A stretch of DNA of 64,000 bases from an uncultured Prevotellaceae bacterium (lineage in GTDB: Bacteria > Bacteroidota > Bacteroidia > Bacteroidales > Bacteroidaceae). Where the stretch lies: positions 1-64,000 of the forward strand of contig ONCZ01000004.1 of the NCBI GenBank assembly GCA_900316445.1. Reading direction: 5' to 3'. Every line of letters starts with the position of its first letter. Within the stretch, counting starts at the first letter, position 1. The translations under genes were made by a program, and so were the position numbers. A model generated the notes under the pieces. It had not been told where the DNA came from and did not search any database. It saw only the letters and a list, made by a program, of their open reading frames with translations. This document shows positions 59,423-64,000 of this stretch, piece by piece.

Positions 59423-60938
59423 CAATCTTTTTCTTTCCATTAATAATAAAAACACCTCTGAACAGTGGCGTAAAAGCCTGCCCGAAATCTCTCAGCTTTT
59501 GTCCGGAGAGAGTGTAGACACCCGTCGCCCGAGGCTCAGCCTTGAGATGAAAAATACCACTGCCAGAGGTGTGAAAGTTAAATGACACCGTACCGTCTTC
59601 ATGCCGGCTAATATCGGTGATGCTGTTTTCGTCAAAGAGTGTGACCTGATCCAAGCTGGTCCCGTCCTGCACCCAGGGATAGGGTGCCGTGCTCAGGATC
59701 CTGCTGTTCAGTCGCCGCTTGATATCGAGGTAGGGGTTCTTAACCTCGCTCGTGATGATCTCGTTATACCAATCTGTAAAGTTCCTCCCGTCGGCAGTCA
59801 CCAGACTGTAGTTAGGCCTGCCCTTCACATTGTTCACGACGTTGGATCGCCAGGTGGAGCCGCTGAAGATCACATGATACACCACCAGCCCTTTGCCAGG
59901 CAGACCGTAGTCCCAACCGTTCCACTGTCGGTTCTCCAACAGGAAGAACTCATCGTCGGTACGCGGAATCAGATAGACCTCGCCGCCCTCGGCGATGGTC
60001 TTGGCGTCAGTGATCATCGTATCGGCAGTCAGCACCGTCGGTGTGAGCCAGCCCATGATCATCTTCTCCAGTGGCGAATAGTTCGGCGGACACCAGCCGT
60101 AGTTCGTTCCTGTGCCGCCATCCATCAGGTCCCATTCGTCCACGACAGACAATTCATCAACGCTTCCAGAAGTCGGATAGATATCCGGCAGTCCGAGACA
60201 GTGGGAGAACTCATGACAGATGATACCGATGCCACAGGAAGTATTGCCCACCCACAACTCGCCGCTGGCGGTATAGCGGGAGATGGTATGACCGTCCTTC
60301 GTGCTGATGGAAGAGAAGCTGCCCGTGGTGGGCCAGACGTAGCCTTCATCCTTAATGGTCGATTGGTTGCCGCAATAGCCGGCATAGACATAGACCACCT
60401 GCTCCACATGGCCGTCGCCGTTCCAGTCATAGACGGAATAGTCGATCTCCGGATGCTCCTCCATCAGCATCTTCGTGGCCTCACGGAAAGCCGAGTGGCC
60501 CTCGTTTCTGCTCGACGAGCCCGTCTTCACCTTACTTTTGGTCTTATAGGGTCCATAGATGTCGAATGCCAGATTCAGCTGACCGTTCGACTGGTCGTGG
60601 AAGTAGTCTGCCACGCAGCCTACCCCGTCTCTCTGGGTATAGCCTGGGGTATTGAAGATATCATGATAGGTCGCCTGTGGATCCTCAAAACTGAAGTCGC
60701 AGTCGGCGAAAGACACCAGCACCACCAGCTGGCGGTATGTACTGCCTGCATCCCAGCCACGGTCACCGTAGGCGATGTCTGAAAGGCCGCCACGCGTCTG
60801 TCCGCCACGGGTAAACGCCTGTGGTGTCCAGTTCACCAGACAACCCACGCGCTCACCGTCGTCAGCCATCGCCAGCTCACTCATCGCCAGCAGCATGACG
60901 GCTGCTATCATACACCTTTTTAATAATAATATCTTCAT
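59415..60938 (-). CDS. M6-family (immune inhibitor A-like) metalloprotease
   Basis: 507 residues from MKILLLKRC at 60938; an ATG at 60911 would also leave a full signal peptide ending ELAMA. The zinc motif HEFSHCLGLPD begins at His242 (HExxHxxGxxD). LVVLVSFADCDFSFEDP and SVYDWNGDGHVEQVVYVYAGY are conserved M6 blocks. The end (GVYTLSGQKLRD ... RGVFIINGKKK) is a short GVYTLSGQK-type tail frequent in Prevotella exported proteins, perhaps a sorting or surface-retention signal. Likely a secreted protease like the C10 and S8 enzymes. A family C repeat forms its stop codon. Confidence 0.9.
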   Translation of the reverse strand: MKILLLKRCMIAAVMLLAMSELAMADDGERVGCLVNWTPQAFTRGGQTRGGLSDIAYGDRGWDAGSTYRQLVVLVSFADCDFSFEDPQATYHDIFNTPGYTQRDGVGCVADYFHDQSNGQLNLAFDIYGPYKTKSKVKTGSSSRNEGHSAFREATKMLMEEHPEIDYSVYDWNGDGHVEQVVYVYAGYCGNQSTIKDEGYVWPTTGSFSSISTKDGHTISRYTASGELWVGNTSCGIGIICHEFSHCLGLPDIYPTSGSVDELSVVDEWDLMDGGTGTNYGWCPPNYSPLEKMIMGWLTPTVLTADTMITDAKTIAEGGEVYLIPRTDDEFFLLENRQWNGWDYGLPGKGLVVYHVIFSGSTWRSNVVNNVKGRPNYSLVTADGRNFTDWYNEIITSEVKNPYLDIKRRLNSRILSTAPYPWVQDGTSLDQVTLFDENSITDISRHEDGTVSFNFHTSGSGIFHLKAEPRATGVYTLSGQKLRDFGQAFTPLFRGVFIINGKKKIVH

Positions 60939-60946
60939 TTCCGCCG

Positions 60947-60954
60947 CAAAAGTA
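60947..60954 (-). promoter_or_regulatory. -7 box for the M6 gene
   Basis: TACTTTTG on the minus strand, 8 bp before the ATG at 60938; it suggests a near-leaderless start or use of the ATG at 60911. Confidence 0.5.
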
Positions 60955-61008
60955 CACATTTTACGGCTTACCACCAAACTTTTAACCTAAAAAATGAATA
61001 AACACCAT

Positions 61009-61112
61009 CCACTAAGGACACAAAGGACACAAAATCTTTTGTCCTTCGTGGAGGGTTTTTCTAAAATCTTTAGGGTTTCCCCCTATCCGATTTAGGGAAA
61101 ATCCTTTGCCCC
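61009..61112. repeat. Family C pair and a two-unit 22-bp repeat
   Basis: CCACTAAGGACACAAAGGAC (from 61009) faces TTTTGTCCTTCGTGGA (61037-61052). Then TTTAGGGTTTCCCCCTATCC and TTTAGGGAAAATCCTTTGCC start 22 bp apart at 61069 and 61091. Confidence 0.7.
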
Positions 61113-61141
61113 AGTCACAAAATAACCCGACCTTTGCAACG

Positions 61142-61214
61142 TGAACTGAAATCAACCCGAGTGTTTATCTCTCTAGTAACGGGAGCCGCCCACCGCGACG
61201 GTCTCCCTTTTTTG
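61142..61214 (+). ncRNA. Candidate small RNA (~70 nt)
   Basis: GACCTTTG (61129-61136) with TTTG at 61105-61108, 20 bp upstream, is a near-consensus promoter (first base G for T). About 70 nt downstream, GGGAG-CCG pairs with CGG-CTCCC with one bulge (61181-61207), followed by TTTTTTG. No ORF lies between, so a short terminated transcript is predicted. No known family recognised; it could also be a remnant of repeat activity. Confidence 0.4.
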
Positions 61215-61290
61215 TTCTCTTTCTTCTATCTTTTTACAGCTCTTTACAATAATTTCTCTCGTTTTTCTTGCAAATTTCATTTTTATATAC

Positions 61291-61298
61291 TATCTTTG
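61291..61298 (+). promoter_or_regulatory. Promoter of the PIN toxin locus
   Basis: TATCTTTG with TTG at 61268-61270, exactly 20 bp upstream; leader of ~17 nt to the ATG at 61322. Confidence 0.7.
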
Positions 61299-61321
61299 CA
61301 GCGTTAAGTCATTGATAGCAT

Positions 61322-61537
61322 ATGGAACCAACTGTATTTACACCGACGCAGATGCATCTGCTCAGAATGTTTCAGTACATGAAGACAGAAGAGGATCTCC
61401 TCGAAATGAAGGAGGTTCTTAGTCGTTATTATGCTTCGAAGATGGACGAGCGCCTTGATGAACTCTGGGACAAAGGCATTCTTAACCAAGAGCGTCTCGA
61501 CGAAATCAATAGGATGGATCTTCACCAGATGAAGTAA
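61322..61537 (+). CDS. Putative antitoxin of the PIN locus
   Basis: 71 residues: FTPTQMHLLRMFQYMKTEEDLLEMKEVLSRYY, then DERLDELWDKGILNQERLDEI. Small, helical and charged, 3 bp upstream of a PIN-domain gene, as usual for toxin-antitoxin pairs. The C-terminal LDELWDKGIxNxxxLxxI block recurs in the short ORF at 61965 downstream of the toxin. I know no named antitoxin family for it; the N-terminal half probably binds DNA or dimerises. Confidence 0.75.
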   Translation: MEPTVFTPTQMHLLRMFQYMKTEEDLLEMKEVLSRYYASKMDERLDELWDKGILNQERLDEINRMDLHQMK

Positions 61538-61540
61538 CCC

Positions 61541-61945
61541 ATGCGAATCGTTCTCGATACAAACTGTCTGATACAGAGCATTCCCAGGAAGAGTCCCTAC
61601 CGCAAAGTGTGGGATTCCATTCTTTCTGGGAAGAATATCTTGTGCGTTTCCAACGAGATTATCGAAGAATACGCAGAGATTCTTGAAAGGCTTACAGACC
61701 AACGGACTGCCAACATTGTTATCCGCGCCATAGTCGAGAACCCTCATGTGGAGTTTGTCTCGCCCTGCTACAGGTTCAATCTCATACAGAATGATCCTGA
61801 TGACAATAAGTTTGTTGACTGCGCTATAACGGCGAGTGCAAGATTTATCGTCACCAACGATACAGACTACAATGTCCTTCTCCGAACTCCGTTCCCTCAT
61901 GTGGATGTGATTAAACTTCATGAGTTTGCTAATTCCTTTGTATAA
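61541..61945 (+). CDS. PIN-domain ribonuclease toxin (COG1569-like)
   Basis: 134 residues, the standard PIN length. Acidic active-site residues: Asp6 in RIVLDTNCLI, a Glu in SNEIIEEYAEIL, and Asp residues in NDPDDNKFVDCAI and VTNDTDYN. VapC-like toxins cleave RNA. It lies 3 bp after the putative antitoxin and shares its promoter. A full toxin-antitoxin activity is inferred from context. Confidence 0.88.
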   Translation: MRIVLDTNCLIQSIPRKSPYRKVWDSILSGKNILCVSNEIIEEYAEILERLTDQRTANIVIRAIVENPHVEFVSPCYRFNLIQNDPDDNKFVDCAITASARFIVTNDTDYNVLLRTPFPHVDVIKLHEFANSFV

Positions 61946-61964
61946 TTACAAAATAGCATGAATT

Positions 61965-62132
61965 ATGAGTGAGAACGGATATACCTTTTCGCCTGCCACC
62001 TCTGAGTTTTTTGCTCAGCGTGCCGATGAGGCCATGGAACAGCTTTGGGCTGATGGCATATGGAACGAGCAGAAACTTCGCGATCTGGAGAATGCCCATT
62101 ATCGTACACCATACGAAAAGCATATCACATAA
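61965..62132 (+). CDS. Short antitoxin-like ORF downstream of the PIN toxin
   Basis: 55 residues, MSENGYTFSPATSEFFAQRADEA..., then MEQLWADGIWNEQKLRDLENAH and RTPYEKHIT. It aligns with the last ~35 residues of the antitoxin at 61322 (EFFAxxxDExxExLWxxGIxNxxxLxxL versus RYYASKMDERLDELWDKGI...). It starts 20 bp after the toxin stop on the same strand. It may be a second antitoxin, a truncated duplicate, or the C-terminal part of a former longer antitoxin. Confidence 0.65.
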   Translation: MSENGYTFSPATSEFFAQRADEAMEQLWADGIWNEQKLRDLENAHYRTPYEKHIT

Positions 62133-62171
62133 TTTTAGAAACCTCCTTTGAAACTCATTTAGTGCCGTTAT

Positions 62172-62265
62172 CTCACGAAGGGTCAGACCCCTTGTGAGTA
62201 GAAAAACGCTGTCGGCGGACCTCGCGGCGGGCCGACAGCTACACACTAAAAATTTTACTTTTTAG
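62172..62265. other. Run of three hairpins
   Basis: CTCACGAAGGG/CCCTTGTGAG (62173-62197, one bulge), GCTGTCGGC/GCCGACAGC (62208-62239, 9 bp perfect) and ACTAAAAA/TTTTTAGT (62245-62266). The last could terminate the PIN locus. No coding sequence seen here. Confidence 0.7.
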
Positions 62266-62324
62266 TTCACATAAAATAACTTTAAATTAACATTTTGACC
62301 GACTCTCACGAGTGGGTTTTTCAC

Positions 62325-62405
62325 TTCCCCTCCTAAGTTCTTGCGTCCCTTTGGTAGCAAGCGGCAAAGCCGAGCGAGGAGGGGTTAGGGGTGGTCTGAA
62401 CCGCC
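62325..62405. repeat. Family A repeat with expanded loop
   Basis: CCCCTCCT and AGGAGGGG arms as in the other copies, but with 42 bp between them (containing GGCAAAGCC), then TTAGGGGTGGTCTGAACC. It ends 5 bp before the stop of the GNAT gene. Confidence 0.85.
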
Positions 62406-62410
62406 ACATA

Positions 62411-63040
62411 TCACTTCTTCAGAACCTTCCTTGCAATCCTCCCCATGAAGTTATCCCCCCCATCCGAATGCTTCAAGACATGATTCACAATCCATGATCC
62501 CGCGAAAGACATTCGGGCGGTAAGAGGTCCGAGCGTCGGCCCCCAGAGGACGGAAGACGCTAACTGCTTACGGAACACATAATTCGTAAAATTATTGTTC
62601 GGCACACGATAATACCCTACGATCCGATACCCATTCTTCAGATGCCACCGCACACTCCACTCTGCCGTCGTAGATGTGCTGCCCGTCAGATACCGATACC
62701 CCTTCTGCCGAATGAACTCCGCCTCATACTCCAGCATCCGCGTGGCAATGCCCTCATGCCGTGCAGACTCAGCCACAGCCAGCCGGAATCCATAGCACCA
62801 GCGCTGCTTACGGTGCGGCCTGAAGCTATGCATCCCCAAAAGCTCCCCAGTCTCAGCATCCAGCGCCACAAACATCGGCGCATGGTGAATCTTTTCCTGA
62901 AACTCCTCAAACGTCAGATGCATCCACGGAGCCTCCATTCCCTGCTCAGCCCACATCCTGTGCGACTCTTTATCCAGCACATATAGCGCCTCGTCCGTCA
63001 CATTTGTCTCCTTTCGTTTCTTTATATCAATCCTTCTCAT
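62411..63040 (-). CDS. GNAT-family N-acetyltransferase
   Basis: 209 residues. The acetyl-CoA-binding region is FRLAVAESARHEGIATRMLEYEAEFIRQKGY (R/Q-x-x-G-x-G/A with GIATR), preceded by FVALDAETGELLGMHSF and followed by VRWHLKNGYRIVGYYRVPNNNF. The C-terminal ~50 residues extend beyond a minimal GNAT fold. Substrate unknown. Transcribed away from a repeat-rich gap at 63041-63523. Confidence 0.82.
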   Translation of the reverse strand: MRRIDIKKRKETNVTDEALYVLDKESHRMWAEQGMEAPWMHLTFEEFQEKIHHAPMFVALDAETGELLGMHSFRPHRKQRWCYGFRLAVAESARHEGIATRMLEYEAEFIRQKGYRYLTGSTSTTAEWSVRWHLKNGYRIVGYYRVPNNNFTNYVFRKQLASSVLWGPTLGPLTARMSFAGSWIVNHVLKHSDGGDNFMGRIARKVLKK

Positions 63041-63107
63041 CGTTTCTCTCTGTCTAAATATCGCTCCAAATGCCTATGTGCAGGGACTTTAGATAGCCTT
63101 TCAAGTC

Positions 63108-63173
63108 ATTCGCCTATACTCAAATAATCATTCGCCTATACTCAAATAATCGTTTGCCTATAGCCAAAAGTCA
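63108..63173. repeat. 22-bp tandem array
   Basis: ATTCGCCTATACTCAAATAA (unit of 22 bp) twice exactly at 63108 and 63130, then a diverged unit GTTTGCCTATAGCCAAAAGT at 63152. A weak zeroth unit may precede at 63086. Confidence 0.9.
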
Positions 63174-63416
63174 CGCATCATTTATCAGGGGCGGCACACT
63201 TACGGCATAGTTACGGCACAGTTTTATCAAACACTGCCGCCCAATATTCCACTGATATACAGCTATTTATCTCTAATACCGGCACGGGCGGCATAGTTTT
63301 CTTTAATTTCTATATATAACTCTTCCATCATTTATCTTACATCTCACATCTTCACTTCTTCCATCTTCCTCTTCCTTAAATTATCTCTTCTTTTTAGAGA
63401 CCTCCTTGGAAACTCC
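63174..63416. other. Gene-free stretch
   Basis: Contains TTACGGCATAG/TTACGGCACAG partial repeats near 63200 and two GCCGCCC/GGGCGGC segments (near 63235 and 63285) that could pair over ~50 nt. No ORF, tRNA or clear promoter seen. Confidence 0.5.
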
Positions 63417-63504
63417 GAGAAAGCAGGGATGAAAGTCAGACTTTCCAAGGATGAATCTCAGACTTTCCAAGGATGAATCTCAGACTTTCCTGGGATGTTT
63501 CTCG
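63417..63504. repeat. 22-bp tandem array (4 units)
   Basis: Units start at 63417, 63439, 63461 and 63483; the middle two are identical (GACTTTCCAAGGATGAATCT plus CA) and the outer ones diverge. GACTTTCC is shared with the array at 36835. Confidence 0.9.
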
Positions 63505-63523
63505 GAGAGCGTAAGATCGATGT

Positions 63524-63988
63524 TCATTCCGTGTTATGAGTACTCTTGTCGCAGATATCATTCATCATCTTTTTTATCTTTATAATCGTTTGGATATTCT
63601 CCTTAAGGGACACATAAAACACCTCATACGGAGTCATAATATTGCTCTCCCGGAATTTCAGTTGACCATCATGCTTTTTAATCTCCTGTGATATCATTTC
63701 CGTTAAACGTTTCTTATCTGAAACTCCAATCTTATTGTAAAAACTAATTAACGCATCCTTAAACATAAACTCCCGATGATTAGCAATAAAACTATATACT
63801 TCTCCTTCCAAATCAGGCCAATAGTCCAAGTCGGCATTTGAAGCAAAATATCTTAACTCATCAAACATCCCCTCTTGATTCCTGAAATGTGCAAAAAGCA
63901 CGGGCTCATCATAATCATTCGACATCAGCAAGCTCTTGGAATAAAGGTCATACATATCGTGAAACTCAAATTTGAAGTTATACTCCAT
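63524..63988 (-). CDS. Hypothetical protein
   Basis: 154 residues, acidic to neutral, mostly helical: FKFEFHDMYDLYSKSLLMSNDYDEPVLFAHFRN, then ELRYFASNADLDYWPDLEGEVYSFIANHREFMF, and a Lys-rich C-terminus. No signal peptide, membrane segment or recognised catalytic motif. The base composition is more A/T-rich than most neighbours, a possible sign of acquired origin. Not recognised; its upstream region lies outside the window. Confidence 0.6.
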   Translation of the reverse strand: MEYNFKFEFHDMYDLYSKSLLMSNDYDEPVLFAHFRNQEGMFDELRYFASNADLDYWPDLEGEVYSFIANHREFMFKDALISFYNKIGVSDKKRLTEMISQEIKKHDGQLKFRESNIMTPYEVFYVSLKENIQTIIKIKKMMNDICDKSTHNTE

Positions 63989-64000
63989 AATATTAGGAGG

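Noticed and set aside
61969-62151. 60-residue ORF in another frame after the PIN toxin
   Set aside because: It overlaps the 55-residue ORF at 61965, which has clear similarity to the antitoxin; the other frame has none.
63108-63504. CRISPR array
   Set aside because: Units of 22 bp are contiguous with no unique spacers, copies are few and no cas genes are near.

Overview
The window looks like chromosome of a Prevotella-type member of the Bacteroidales. The grounds are: type IX secretion genes porU and porV, C10, S46, M6 and S8 peptidases, LruC/DUF4842-type surface lipoproteins, an ECF sigma factor, GPH sugar symporters with a GH43 enzyme and SGNH esterases, and many Bacteroidota promoters whose -7 box fits TAnnTTTG. 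No prophage, conjugative element or CRISPR array is visible.

Layout. 1-4.5 kb: an S41 protease tail, two small exported or membrane proteins and a C10 cysteine protease. 4.6-10.4 kb: porU, porV and ispF in one minus-strand run, with ispF fused to a DUF559 nuclease-like domain. 10.4-16.5 kb: a sugar-use block with two GPH symporters, an SGNH/sialate-type esterase and a GH43 enzyme. 16.5-28.9 kb: housekeeping and envelope genes (M16 peptidase, PfkB kinase, LOG-family protein, flavodoxin, DEAD-box helicase, outer-membrane barrel, S46 peptidase, four-helix-bundle protein, flippase, SpmA/SpmB-like protein). 29-43.5 kb: an accessory block of five surface lipoproteins, interrupted by an AAA ATPase and by one truncated and one complete Rpn-family nuclease, ending at tRNA-Met. 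43.6-53.1 kb: ribF, a CPBP protease, ECF sigma with a putative anti-sigma, then topA-aroK-speA-argB and a Nudix hydrolase. 53.1-64 kb: a GxxExxY cassette, a second SGNH esterase, ABC exporter with PqqD, S8 and M6 proteases, a PIN-toxin locus, a GNAT acetyltransferase and an orphan.

The outstanding feature is the density of short dispersed repeats, including many inside genes. (A) A palindromic element near 32-42 bp: two inverted copies bracket the DUF559 ORF, and other copies lie in frame in ribF, the M16 peptidase and the S8 protease. (B) Arrays with a strict 9-bp period (TCCGGNNNN), between genes and in frame inside the DEAD-box helicase, argB and the ABC exporter. (C) Inverted pairs of a GTCCTTAGTGTCC-type repeat: three pairs have short spacers, and a fourth tightly brackets a GxxExxY ORF. 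(D) ATTCGTGAAATTCGTG-type inverted repeats. (E) Intergenic tandem arrays of degenerate units of exactly 22 bp, mostly 3-4 copies, unlike in sequence from locus to locus but constant in period. The DUF559 and GxxExxY cassettes suggest that small nuclease-like ORFs and dispersed repeats form autonomous/non-autonomous pairs. In the DUF559 case the insertion appears to have taken over the start of ispF, normally an essential gene.
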